DNA of 64,000 bases from Mansonella perstans (lineage: Eukaryota; Nematoda; Chromadorea; Rhabditida; Onchocercidae): the NCBI GenBank assembly GCA_037074765.1, contig JBAMDO010000048.1:1-64000 (forward strand). The letters are read 5' to 3'. The notes beneath the pieces are model-generated. The model had not been told where the DNA came from. It searched no databases and saw only the letters and a list, made by a program, of their open reading frames with translations. Shown here one piece after another: positions 24,101-36,447 of the stretch (position 1 is the stretch's first letter; the number at the start of each line of letters is the position of its first letter). The position numbers and the translations under genes are program-made.

Positions 24101-27100
24101 GCATCTGCAAATGCACAGAAATTATTCGATACATATAGCGCATCCGATTTTCGTTCGAAGACACTTTGGTGTTCACTTCATGCGTGGAAAGGTTTTTATT
24201 GCACCCAAAACGGATGGAGCATAATAAAATAATAACCAATAGAAAATTTGAATTTCGATCAGTCAATTTTAAAACTTTTCTTATCACAAGACGGATTATC
24301 TTATGCTCTAAAACCTGCTTAAAGCTTAGGACAATACTACGGACCAAGAAAGCTCTACGAGTCAGCAAATAAAAATGAAATCAACATAATGGACTATGGC
24401 CATTTCAAAAAGGTAGTCATATTTACAATACAATGCGTTTTCAAACAAGCGATTCTCGCATATGCAAAAAATACCGGTTCTGTAGCATGAATCAGATGCA
24501 CACCAGTTGAGTCATGCAAACCCTTCGTAAGACTTTCTGAGAAATCATGAGTATGAGCATTAGCTGTGATCTGATTGTCGTCACCTACAACAAACTTTAG
24601 CGTATACATTAGTACTTTGATTCCATTAGAGAATATTTAGGAGTTGTTATCTGAGGTTTTCTCAAAATAAATATATCATTATTACAAATTTCTGTGTCAA
24701 TTATGTCAAGGTCATATCTCATCATGCATGGGAGTGAATTCACAGACAGCCAAAACATTATGCATTTATCTGCTGCGGCGATAAAACACAGTTTTTAAAA
24801 ACTAAACAACTTTAACGGCATCTGTTGTTCTAGCTGTCAACGGTGAACGGTGAAAGAAGCCGTTCGTGAGCACAGTTTTAACGGTCACTGACCTCATATC
24901 TAGCAACTTTTCAATGAACTGACCAGTTCTAATGGTTCTAATGTAAGCAAGGAAGGAGCACATGCAATGTGTACATAAACATTAAGGCGGAAAAGAGAAT
25001 GAAGAAAGATGCAAGTGTATGAGCAGAAAGAAACATATCAAATGAAAAGCAGGAAGTACTGGTGGTACTACGGCTATATTACCTTTTCGAATTTCTTGTT
25101 CCAATTGCAAAAAAAAAAAAAAAATTAAAAAAGTATGAATCTAGAATTCAAAATTGAGATGGGGAAAATTTATCATGAATTTTTGCTTAAAAAAAAAAAT
25201 GAGTCAAAAAGTCTGTCTACCATGTGAGTTACATGATTGCTGTTCATGCAAAAATTAATAACAATCCTTAATCACTTTGCAGTAAAATTATAAAACATAT
25301 TTCACTGATAACAAGCATGTTATTATGTGATATAGGAAGGAATAGAAAAAAAATGCAGAAAAGAACAATAAGCAAAATTGTATAAAACTAATCCAGTTAC
25401 AGTAGTAACAACTACCTTTGCACGAAAAACCAAGTTACACAACAGCTACTTTAACAGCACTGAAGTGAAGGAGCTATATGTACATGCAACAGATCTATGC
25501 AACAAACAAAAGCCATTATTTAAGAACCTCAGGTATATATATATATAAGTTTAAACACCGTTACTGCTACTCGTGTTCACGTGCTAACAATTAATATTTA
25601 TGAACTGAAATCCATTAAGAAACTTGTCAGATACTTTCAGGATAATTTGTGGAAAGTATTATTTTTATATTAATTTGAAATTAAAAAGTATAAATCAAAA
25701 ACAAAATAAGAAGTTAAAATGCGAAAAGGAAGAAATGAAAAAAAAAAAAATCATACGTGACAAATAAAGAGCAGCTCCAGGTGAAGAATAGGGGCTTGAA
25801 GTGTGATTGGGAAAGAAGCTCAGGTCATGGTCATCTGTTGACAAACGTAACGGCGAATGTGCCAGTGCACGAAGATTTGACGCGTCCTCTTCCAACGTAT
25901 TCGGTGCTGAATCGACGAATAAAAGCTCAACAACAAAAACAACAACAACAACAACAACAAAAACAACACCAGGAACATTCAGCAACACAATCACAACAAC
26001 TGCTAATCCAACCTTTGTAAGCGGTGTTACTCAACTACCAATCACTACTATATTATTAATGCATTAATGGCAAGCAAGAGAATGGAGCATCTTAATGAAC
26101 GTACTAATTTGCATTCAGCTGTTGATTGTAGCAAAAATCGGCAGCACGTTTTCAAATTCATTACCACATTCACATTCAACACATTTTTTTCGCTAATATA
26201 TTTCCAGATAAAATAAATGAAAACTGTGCATTCAAAACAGTGAAACTCCGTTAATGTCAAAAATCATCTAACACGTCTTATTATTTCCTGTCATCAAATC
26301 TGTCTAACACAATAGAGAGATTACCTCCTCTAAACCTATTTTTTTTTTTTTTTTTAATATGCACGTTTTAGTAACTGAAACACACCAGTTGCTTGTTTAG
26401 TTCTACTTTTCCTAATTTCCATTTTTTAAGTTACCAGGATCTCGTCGGATCTCTTTTGAGAAATTTTCAGGTCTAGTATAACAGTAGTTACGAAAAAAAA
26501 GGATAACTAAAAAACTATGCTCAGTGGAACATGCTAATCTTTTCTGCCAAGAAAATATGTAGTATACTCATTATTAATATCTGAACTGAGCACAAAATGA
26601 ACTCCGCTTAATGTAATGTCTTCGTCAGAGGCGACAATGAAAAAAACTGATTAGCAAATAATTCAGTATGCATTATTATTGGACCAAATCAAAGAATATA
26701 AATACCTTCATCCTCCGAATCAGTAAACATGGTTTCATTCATTGCTTCGGGACTCTGAGGTTTATACCTTTCTTCAGTAACAGTTGTGGTCTCCGTAATC
26801 ACAGTAGTCTCGGTAACTGTTTTAAGAGCTTCAACCACGGATACATAACCCAAACGTTCAGCAATCGATAACGGAGTCTGTCCTGTCTATAAACCGAGAA
26901 AGTTGGATCAACAAAAACGCTACTTAAATATACTTTTTTCTTTCCTAAACTCTTCACTACAACAGTTGCATTTTCTTAAATGGCAACCTAAACAGTCTTT
27001 TAATACTTCAAGCGTTTTCCTACATACGCTTGTCAAGAAAATATATCACTTTTATTGAGCAAATAATTAATTATTACCGATGTATGGACATTTGGACTGG

Positions 27101-30100
27101 CACCATGCTCCAACAAATAACGCACAACATTATTATGTCCTTGCTGAGCAGCTTGATGAAGTGCAGTATACGAAGCACGAGTAGTGGCTGAAACCGGTGC
27201 GCCATGCTCAATCAGAAAATGGACCATGTTAATTTGTCCTGCAAAGTTCATAACATTACGATATGTATAACGCGCATGGACGGAAACCCATTAAAGAAAT
27301 CGAACCGAAATGACAAGCAACATGCAACGGCGTATATCCCGCTTTCGTTTTGGGATCAATGGCTGCGTTTTCTTTCACCAGTTCTTCTGCTACACTAACA
27401 CGATCCTCCTGTGCACATAAATGCATTGGAGTCAAACCATTCCTTGCCTTACCTCCGACCTGAAGTGTGCAACAATAATACTTCATAGAATTACTAGCAG
27501 CTTCACATTCTGCAAAGTTAAAATGGCAAATAAAGTAATATGAGCATGAAACATTTTAACTACGAAATTTAGTACAATTATATTTGTAATGCTTTCAAAT
27601 CATACCTTAGCTCCATTTTCGATTAGCAAAGCAGCCATTTCACGATGACCCTCTTGGGCAGCGAGATGAAGTGGTGTAAAGCCAGCTTTGCTTTCAGCAT
27701 TCGCATTTGCCTTGAAGAAAAATAATATTAAAAATAGTAGATAATCTACTTTCACACAAGAAAAGATAACTTTTGCACAAAGAAAGTCCATAACCAACGT
27801 ACAAAGATATATTCAGATTAGATAAAAAAATTACAGATTCATGTAATTTAGATAGATGTATTTAAAATTCTAAAAAAAAAAAAAAAGAAAACACGGTAAA
27901 GTAACACCCTATAATGAAGAAGAGTGCTAGCAATATCCATTTGATTCTTTTTTGCGGCAATATGTAAAGGAGTGTATCCATTCTTAGCGGCAGCATGTGC
28001 AGAAGCACCACTTTCTAGAAGAAGCAACGCCACCTTGTCATTGTTGTAATGTGCCGCTACATGCAGAGGTGTCACCTAAAACGTTCTTGGACATACTGCA
28101 TATATTTGCAAATGAAAGACAAGAACTGCAAAGAAATAACATCTGAATATAAATGATATTGGTTACATAATGCTGTAATGGCACGGGAAAGTATTTAGCA
28201 ATATGTTGTTAATAATTCAGCAAGTTTTCCAGTAGGCAGACCAGTAAGCCTTAAAAAGGCACGTTATTGTAATATAATGCAAAATCGAAATAGGTTAATA
28301 GCAATACATCAATAATCACTCAAGCTACCTGGTTCTTGCCCTCAATATCAACCGACGTTCCTCGTTCCAGCAATAATTTCGCTACCGGCAAATTGCCATA
28401 TTTAGCCGCTAAATGCAACGGCGTGAAACCTTTCTTCGTGAGCGATATTTTGTCGGTTCCATGATCCATCAGTATTGCGGCCACCTCCTCCTGCCCCTCC
28501 TACAATATTTCAAAATTAAACAATCTACAGGTTACGAATAGACAAATATATTCCATTAGGCTTACTTTGGCAGCAATATGAAGAGGAGTGTAGAGATCCC
28601 GTGTAGCAGCATTTGGTGATGCACCAGCTTGCAGTAACAAGACGACGATGTCAGTATTACCAAGACGTGATGCAATGTGTAATGGAGTTTGTAGCTCACG
28701 TGCTGCAGCATCCACCTTTAAAAAAATATCAAAAAATGAAATTCTCATTATAAGTGTGAAAAAGTACTTGGACATTTACATAATCTCACAGAGAATGAAC
28801 AGTGTATAAAAAGTTTCATAAAAAATTGGAAAATGATGGGAGATGAAGCGAGAAGTGTTGGATCCTATAGCAAATAGTTATAAGGTGTTCAGTGTATGAC
28901 GTCAACTAACCTGAGCTCCATTACGTACCAAAACACGAACAATATCGGTTTGGTTTGCTCGCGCAGCTAAATGAAGGGGTGTTTCACCACGTATTGTAGC
29001 AACATCCGCATTAGCACCCTGAAATGGAAAATGGTTGGTCTCATTTTCTTCTTAGTGAAATTCTGCAAAGCTTTACAACCAATGTAGATAGATTCTTAAA
29101 TATGCTATATTAGCTTTCCGCACTGATTGCTGCAATATAGATCTTGTAAAAAAAAAAAGAATAAATAAAACGCAAAGAACACAGAAAGGAAATCATCTCA
29201 TTTACGGATAAATATAACACAAAGACAGATTGGATGATACATGGAAAAAATGACAAGTAAAAATAAAGATTACATGAAAAATGAAAGAAAAACTATTTGT
29301 CTCAGTATAAGCTTACAAGTGTGAGTTAAAAGTTCTATAAAATAAAAGCCAAAAAATATACAACCGCTCAATTTAAAAAAAAAAGGTAAACAGTTACTAC
29401 CATCACCTGCTGCAATAAATATATGACGATGTTTATAGCACCCATAAAAGCAGCTACATGCAGCGGCGATAGACCGGATTCAGTGGTTGCTTCGATCGCA
29501 GCATGGTATTTCAGTAATAATTCGACAACCTAAACAGTCACAACTGATGACAGGAAATGAACATTAGTATAATGCTTAACAGCAACCGGATGCAAAAAAT
29601 GAAAACCTTAATGCGATTTTTTTTGCAAGCGATATGCAGCGGTGTAAATCCATTGAGAGCTCGAGCATTTGAATCGGCATTACGATCCAGGAGAAGTTTA
29701 GCGACACGAACATGTCCGCAGTGAGCAGCCACATGAAGAGGAGTGAGGTAATCAACGGTGACATCATCAACTGGAGCTCTATGATACAGCAAAATTCGAG
29801 CACTGTCTACATGATCACCCTGTGCTGCCATATGCAAAGGAGCCAAACCGTTCTGCAATGTTTATGTCCGATTATTCTCATAATATTTGCTAGAAACTAT
29901 CAAGCATAATAAAAGGAGAGTGCCCGAACTGTGCCAAAATAGTGCTTACTTTCGTTTTAGCATTAATTGGAGCTCCTTTTTCAAGCAATAAATCAACAAC
30001 TTGGTCATGGCCCGAACGAGAAGCACAGTGTAGTGGTGTTAATAAATCACGCGTGCGACAATCAATTACGGCCCCATGAGCCAACAACAAAGAAACCATG

Positions 30101-32861
30101 TTCGCTCGTCCCCATTTTGTTGCGACATGCAACGGACTGAAGAAAAACATGAAATTTTTTTAAAATAGTTGTAAGTGACAAAAACGGACTCATCTAACTG
30201 ACATTGGAAGGTTAATCCATATTTAATCTGTGTTTCGCACTTTCATGTTGGGACCTTAAGGGAAATTGAGGTAATTAATCTAATTAATCATCTCCATCCA
30301 CTAGTTCCTACCCGTCATGTTCCTACTCACCACGATGTTTCTAAGTCAATTATTTCAAGAATGTTGCAACCAGTTACATACCTTATGTTATGTCGCGCTT
30401 GGTAATTCACATTTGCTCCTTTTTCGAGCAACAGTTGCGCTACGTTCTCATTTCCATAGTGAGCAGCGATATGGAGCGGAGTGAAACCACTTTTTGAAGT
30501 CACATCCGAATTGTGTTCATTCTGAAATCAATTTCTCTGAGCTCTCATTAATATGTACAACACATTCTGAGCGTTCCTGCTTCTTTGAAGCCAATTCCTA
30601 TCTCAGCGCGACTCCTTTCGCTTCATTTTTTCCAACAGAGACATGTAACGCCCGCAAGCGCACATATCTATAGTCAGCATTCTACATTTACCAGCATTCT
30701 ACATTGAAAAAAATTCACTTTACTATGCATAATAATTTTTTCATGAATGAACTTATGGCGGAAACAATTCTCATCTCTTGGACAAGTACCTATGAAAAAA
30801 ATGTTATCAAAATATCCAAGTGTTAAGTATGAACAATCAACTAAATTTTTTTTTGAAAAAAATGAAAAATGTGACTAACTTGAAGTAATAAGGTAGCTGC
30901 TTTCGTATCATCCTTTTTAGCAGCAATATGTAAAGCCGGCAGCCGCACTTTCCCGCGTGTATCATTCTCAAGTAAAAGGGCTACAACACGATCGTGGCCT
31001 TGTTGCAAGGCAACTGCCAGTGGTGTGAAACCATCCTATAAAGCGGAAGTTTAAAAATAATATCGTGGCATGCACCGATAGTAAGGGAATGTGAAGCAAT
31101 AGATCACACTGTGACAAAAATGATATGTGACAGCGAAAGATGAACAAACAAAATAATGATGACTTCTGTTTTTTCACATCATGTAAACCTTAAATATGGA
31201 ATATTTTCAGCTTCTGAAACTTATTACGAGCTTAACGTGCTGTTATATTAAAGCCATCATTTGAGAACAATAAAATCATCCAACCACAGCTAACCATGGA
31301 AAAAGACCATTACATGACAAATTTCAAAACAAATGAAGAATAGAAGGATTTATATGTGAAAATTATCCCTGTAGAAACAAAAAGGCTACAAGATTATTCA
31401 CAGAAAAAAGATTTAATTCATTCCCAACTATATTTATGAAAAATTAAAAAAAGATGTAATTTTCTTAATGACTTTAATATTCCACGTGTACTCGTGATCA
31501 AGGTAATATGATGAAACACCTTGAAATACTGTATACTGACTGTAATATATGCTACAGGTGATGTTAACATTCCTTATCTAAAACAGCAAGATACAGAAAT
31601 GACAAGAAATAGAAATGCCGAAAAAAAATCAAATAAGTCGTTATTTGGCGACGTACTGTTATAAAAAAAAAACGAAACACTCATTACATACCAAATGTAT
31701 TGAGTTACAGCTAAACTAAAAAATTTCTTTTTACACGACAAATTAGAGCACAAAAGTGCTTTGAATTAAGTTTGGATAAATTCTCACGAGATTCGTGTGC
31801 TAATAATAATCATCCAAATCCAGATAATTGATTACGACAAATAGATTTGCTACCTCTATCACGACTTTTGAACAACAGAAAATTAAAAGCGTAAGGGTAA
31901 ACTTGAAGTTCACACATCTGGCGGATATGGCTATCTGTGACCTAATAATTATTGTAACTGCAAATAAGTAATGGCTTTTTTCCACTTCTGCATTATACAC
32001 TAGCTACCCTATGTTTCGACAGAAAAAACTTCGCCTACGGAACTGATTAAACAAATATGACATGATATTCCGTTTGTTTCATGATTTAGCAGAAAAGAAA
32101 AAGAAAGAAGATTGGAAACGAGAAGAGAACAAACCTCTGTAGCTAAAGCTTGATTAGCATTGTGCGCAAGAAGATAGCGTACAACAGATTCGTGATTTTC
32201 CTGGGCAGCCATGTAGAGTGGTGTGAAGCCATTCAGTGATTGTACGTTAACATTAGCACCGCTTTCAACAAGTATTGTTACGATTAGTTCTTGTCCTGCT
32301 AATGATGCTATATGCAACGCTGTATTACCCTTCTGAAAATACTGTTAGTTGCGTAAAGGCCAAATATATCATGTAGCCAAAGCGATAATACGAAAAACAA
32401 ACTATTAATAACAGAAAAGGATGAAAGAATTTACATAAATAAATAAATATATATATAATATAACCTTTGTAGCAGAATCAACATCTGCTTTTCGTTTCAG
32501 AAGTTCGCGCACCACTTCATGATGACCTTCTTTAGAAGCCAGATGTAACGCATTGAGTCCATTCACATTACACGTATTGATATCGGTACCAGAACGCAGT
32601 AATTCAAGTACACGATCTAGATTTCCAGCTCGAGCTGCTCGCAAAAAACTTGCATTGCTCTCACCCTGAAAAATCATTTATCTCATTTAAATTCTTATCT
32701 ATAGTAGAAGTGCTTAATATTTGTATAGTTCTTTCTGAAGATGTACAAAAATAATGCAATACTTTGCTGGAATGTTGATTATTATTAGAAGAAACTTGTT
32801 GATGTTGTGGTTCTGGCGGTTCTGCGAGCCAACCACCTGCGTCGGCTACGGGATTATTCAT
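18068..32861 (-). CDS. unc-44: UNC-44 ankyrin, membrane-skeleton adaptor (1,786 aa)
   Basis: Ankyrins tie membrane proteins to spectrin and, in worm neurons, guide axons and organise microtubules. Exons, all in phase: 32861-32763, 32665-32465, 32332-32135, 31035-30880, 30521-30382, 30136-29950, 29852-29607, 29529-29407, 29018-28911, 28715-28566, 28499-28329, 28075-27908, 27710-27606, 27459-27306, 27238-27078, 26886-26706, 24584-24475, 24104-24036, 23837-23746, 22758-22626, 22568-22344, 22254-22066, 21922-21708, 21577-21465, 21318-21141, 20981-20768, 20604-20464, 20243-19982, 19861-19683, 19594-19489, 19383-19306, 19213-19059, 18788-18557, 18189-18068. Together they make 5,361 nt. The protein has a short N-terminus ([16 protein letters not shown]), 24 ANK repeats (residues about 35-820), an acidic linker, ZU5 and UPA modules (about 940-1,410), a death domain and a Glu-rich tail. 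I recall the short C. elegans isoforms as of similar length. The start is the only ATG in the first exon, with the ANK block in frame after it. Confidence 0.93.
19982..20243 (-). other. unc-44: Death-domain exon of UNC-44
   Basis: One exon encodes the core of the ankyrin death domain, including [20 protein letters not shown] and then [20 protein letters not shown] and [14 protein letters not shown]. The conserved Trp of helix 2-3 and the I-E-A/V...W pattern are present. The next exon carries [13 protein letters not shown], the typical closing helix. In ankyrins this domain is regulatory and follows the UPA module, as here. Confidence 0.9.
20464..22758 (-). other. unc-44: ZU5-UPA spectrin-binding supramodule of UNC-44
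   Basis: Eight exons. The first opens [20 protein letters not shown], then [20 protein letters not shown], the canonical ZU5 start. A second ZU5-like part follows with [15 protein letters not shown] and [20 protein letters not shown]. The UPA part has [16 protein letters not shown] and [20 protein letters not shown]. In the family this block binds beta-spectrin. All key spacing is kept and no frame is broken. Confidence 0.92.
22862..22930. repeat. 36-bp tandem duplication in an unc-44 intron
   Basis: Two copies of a 33-base block (starting caaatttccaccatcaaa and caaacttccatcatcaaa, each ending acaaagaagagaag) are separated by ggg. They sit just upstream of the first ZU5 exon in transcript order. 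Two transitions separate the copies. Confidence 0.85.
25757..25906 (-). CDS. unc-44: Candidate in-frame cassette exon in UNC-44
   Basis: Within the intron 26705-24585 a 150-nt open piece is bounded by an acceptor (GATTCAG before 25906) and a donor (GTATGA after 25757). It is entered and left in the same phase (one base left over) as the flanking exons, so inclusion adds exactly 50 residues without shifting the frame. The product is acidic and Ser/Pro-rich, beginning [20 protein letters not shown] and ending [13 protein letters not shown] (GTT)n stretch (plus-strand caa repeats, 25928-25970) forms an unusually long U-rich tract upstream of the acceptor. It would sit in the linker between the ANK repeats and ZU5. 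Confidence 0.5.
26706..32665 (-). other. unc-44: 24 ankyrin repeats, membrane-binding domain of UNC-44
   Basis: Fifteen exons (32665 to 26706) carry exactly 24 repeats of about 33 residues with the TPLHxAA consensus, from [20 protein letters not shown] to [20 protein letters not shown]. This is the standard ankyrin count. Repeat 6 ([20 protein letters not shown]) is the family's atypical one. The last exon runs on into an acidic Thr-rich linker ([16 protein letters not shown], then [16 protein letters not shown]). No repeat is missing or frame-shifted, in contrast to the tail array. Confidence 0.95.
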
Positions 32862-35800
32862 TAGTGAGGTGTATTAGTCAACCACCTGCAAAACTTTCGT
32901 ATATTCACATTCTCCCTCTTATTAAAATATGAACAATCATACGTGCTATATAAAGATAAATCAGCGTTTTCTAAATCACTTGTGCTTATCAAAAAACATT
33001 CGAAAAGCCTAGGAATAATGGAAAATCCGCATCGGTTAGCACCATGACATTAGGAGCGAACAATTAAACAGTTAGTTAACTGAGTTTCAAATTGAAGTTA
33101 ATTCTGAATCATCCAGCAGTAAATGGACAGGAACAGAAGGCAAAAGTCAAATCAAATCAATCAAAACGTGTGATCAACCAAACTCCAGGTAAACAGCGAC
33201 TTAGACGCTGTTTATCAAACTATGAAGAAAATATAGCATACTACACCAAACCCCTTCCAAATAAGAGGTAGTTCTCTCAATGCTGTAAACAACTTTCAGT
33301 AATGAGGTTCGACTAGAAATCTTTTCACATTCTACGGGTTAAGTCTGAGATTTGAGAGATTTGGCCGATAATAAAAAACCAATCATCGATTGAGATATGA
33401 GCTAGAAAGTTGAGTAAAAATGGTCACAGAAGAACAGTATTACTGTAATATTATTCCACAAGGTAGATTGCATTTTAATGATACAATTAAACATACTTTC
33501 ACAAAAATTTGTTATATTTACTCAGCAAATTATGAAGAACATTAGCAACTTCATGACAGAACATATTTGCCGAAGCTAAACGGATAAACTTAACTATTCT
33601 TTTGCGCAAAGTAATCTGAGAAAAGCAGAAACACAGTGCTTTTAAGTAATCATAAAAATTTGTCAAAAATTCTCGCAAACTTAGACAGTAATATCACCCG
33701 ACAAACAATAATTGATGGTATTATCCGGTATAATTATGGAAATAATCTACTAAGAAATCATTATAATACCGAGTAAATTATACTGGGAATCCACCAGTAA
33801 TCTCGTACGTATTAACGTTAGCATATCTAATGAGATACATGTGAAATATCGTAAAAATGCTCGAAAAAAATGACACCGAATTGGAAGAAGGCAAGGATCT
33901 GCTTCGATTTGCTCATATATCGGATACACGTAGCCGCTATGCAAATCTTACGTACACTAAACAAATTTTTTCGTTATAATCTTCTAGTAGTAGATGGACT
34001 TCTAAAAACATCTCACAACATTGAGACTTTCTTTTAAAGATGGCACGATAGGTAAGGCTGAACAGATACGCCATATAATGGTACACGTGGATCTCTATAG
34101 ACTGATTAGAGTGTGAGTGTGAAACCGAACTATTCAACAATTCTGTGATATTTTGTAACCACCTGCTTGCAGCACATAAATTAAATGAGACACAATAGTT
34201 TGCTTTACCTAATCAAAGAAGTTGATAATTTTCGCACTGATAAGAGAAAGTGATAGCATATCTTATTAACAAGATACACTCATATAATAACATGTAACAT
34301 AGAGTGCTAAATCAGTTTACACGCAGCATTCCGTCAATATTCTTCGAATTATGCTTAATCATATTGAGAATTTTAGATGATAAGAATGAAAAGCAATTTT
34401 TAAGCTCATTCGTAGCTAATTCATTCATGGTCATTATTCATTTAACCATAGACACTCCTAAAAGCTTTACAAGAAAAAATAATACTGCTATCTAGCAATT
34501 CCTCATTATATATAATTGATCCACGTGTACTATATGGCGTATCCGTTCAGCCGTGTACCACCTATCGCTAATTAAAGATGCTTTACTATGATCTTTCATA
34601 ATAATAAGTGAAAGTGGATAAAATGAAGATAACGATTAATAAGTGATTGAGGTAGTGTAATAAGCTCTTTAACAAACTGTTGAATATTTCCCGCAATAAA
34701 ATCTATTTTTAGTGACTAATCATTGCGCATACGTAGGTCAGCAGACAGATGACCACAAAACGTTCCATTTAGCCTTCGAAAGTAAGCAAATGTATTTCAT
34801 CTATACATCAATGATTAGAAAGTTTTGTTCATTTAAAACGAATGAGTGAAACGCATTCAGAACATTATTACTCAGATCGTACCGCAATAAATTACATTAA
34901 TTAGAGTGAATTTAAGTTTGTGATAAAATTGTAGAGGAAAATGAGAAATCCATCAGTAATGCAATGTTCTTTCTATGGATAGCAAAGAAAAGAGAAATGG
35001 ATCAAAATAAATATAAAATAATAATGCAAAAAGTAAAAGAATGATTAGCTTCCAAAATTCATCATCAAATGTTTCATGTTTTAATCGGCAAATGAACAAT
35101 TGATATACTGTAAAATATTGGTAAAGCATTCAAGGAAAAGAACCAGCAGAAATTCTAGTAAGACATTTACAAACTTTTTTCAATCTTCTTTCATAAAATT
35201 AGTCTACATAGCAGCATTTAAGGCACGTTAAAGAGAGTGCATGCATATTCATGGAACGAAAATATCTGCGTAATTGTGCAAGAAATTTCCGAAAGTTCCT
35301 GCCAACTATATAATCACTCACTACAGATACGTCTGGCAACACTTTGCTTATGTCATTAAGGATTGGTTATATGTCATCAAAACAAAAGAAAAACCAAAAG
35401 CTCCGATAATCCAACTTTTTATCGGCAATGTGAATTCAGTGATCTGTATGCGTACAGAATGCTTCTTCGTTAGCGCGATAGCAACCACTTTAAAGAAACA
35501 TTGCTAATCACTAAATAAGTTCGTAACTGATTACTAATCTATTATTATCAATATTTAAGAAAACCAATCGGAAAATGGTTACGATGATGTAAATGAAGAA
35601 GAAGAATAAGAAAAGCAGAAGCCTACTACAAAAATGACCATAGTTCAAGGATCATTGTAAAAAAAAAAATATAAAAAAAAAAAAAAAAAAAAAAGAAAAA
35701 ACCAAGACCAGTCTTATCAGCTAATTTTTGGTCATGGAACAAGATGAATAAAATAAGCATTTTAAACATAGCCAGCCAATTTTCTAAATTTCCCGATCAG

Positions 35801-36401
35801 CTAAATTAGCCAAATTGTGATGAAAGAAAAGGGAGCGAGAGATAATAAAAGTAGCTATGCAGTTAAGTGAGTATAATATATTTGGAACAGCCTTTTAACA
35901 TCATCCTATGCGTGAATAAAAAGCATCGTGGAAGCCACAGACCACCTCCCATATCCGTCCTGATCCAACAATAATTGCTTCACTCTGTGCCGTACATTTA
36001 GAGAAAATGAGGAGGTATAGGACGAGGATGAGATGACGAGCAGCGTAGAAAATCGGTCTCTTACTCGCTCACTTGCTTCCAATTGTAGCAAGAGGGATAG
36101 TAGTGATGATGATGATGTTGTTGTCTGTGGTTGTGAAGTTGAATTGAATCGATTCGGTAGAATTATAAGTGCGGGCTTGCTGTTTCCATTGCTCTCATTG
36201 CCCCTAACAAAAATTGATTTTGAATTTTATAACAGTGTGAAGGAGTTTTAGTTGAGGGCTTCAATATGAATAGAATGAAGGAAGTGTTCTTCTCTTCACA
36301 AACACCGATTTGAGACATAATTTTATCTAGCCTTACTACTCGCTGCTATCATCATTTTGTTGAATTTTATTCCGCATGAAGAATTCTTTCATTTGTAGCC
36401 C

Positions 36402-36447
<46 letters not shown>

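Noticed and set aside
25757..26020. Plus-strand frame with a Gln-rich (CAA) run
   Set aside because: The Gln run is just the (CAA)n simple repeat. The minus strand holds the phase-matched unc-44 cassette exon and the T-rich tract before its acceptor.
26560..26650. Possible small extra exon between the last ANK exon and the linker exon
   Set aside because: The donor at 26,706 and the acceptor at 24,584 already join in phase (and also through the 150-nt cassette). No acceptor and donor pair with matching phase was found here.
33300..33330. ggttcgact resembling a tRNA B box
   Set aside because: No matching A box or cloverleaf stems could be drawn around it.
36406..36442. Poly(A) tract as the tail of a processed retrocopy
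   Set aside because: No gene-like sequence precedes it on either strand and no target-site duplication is visible.
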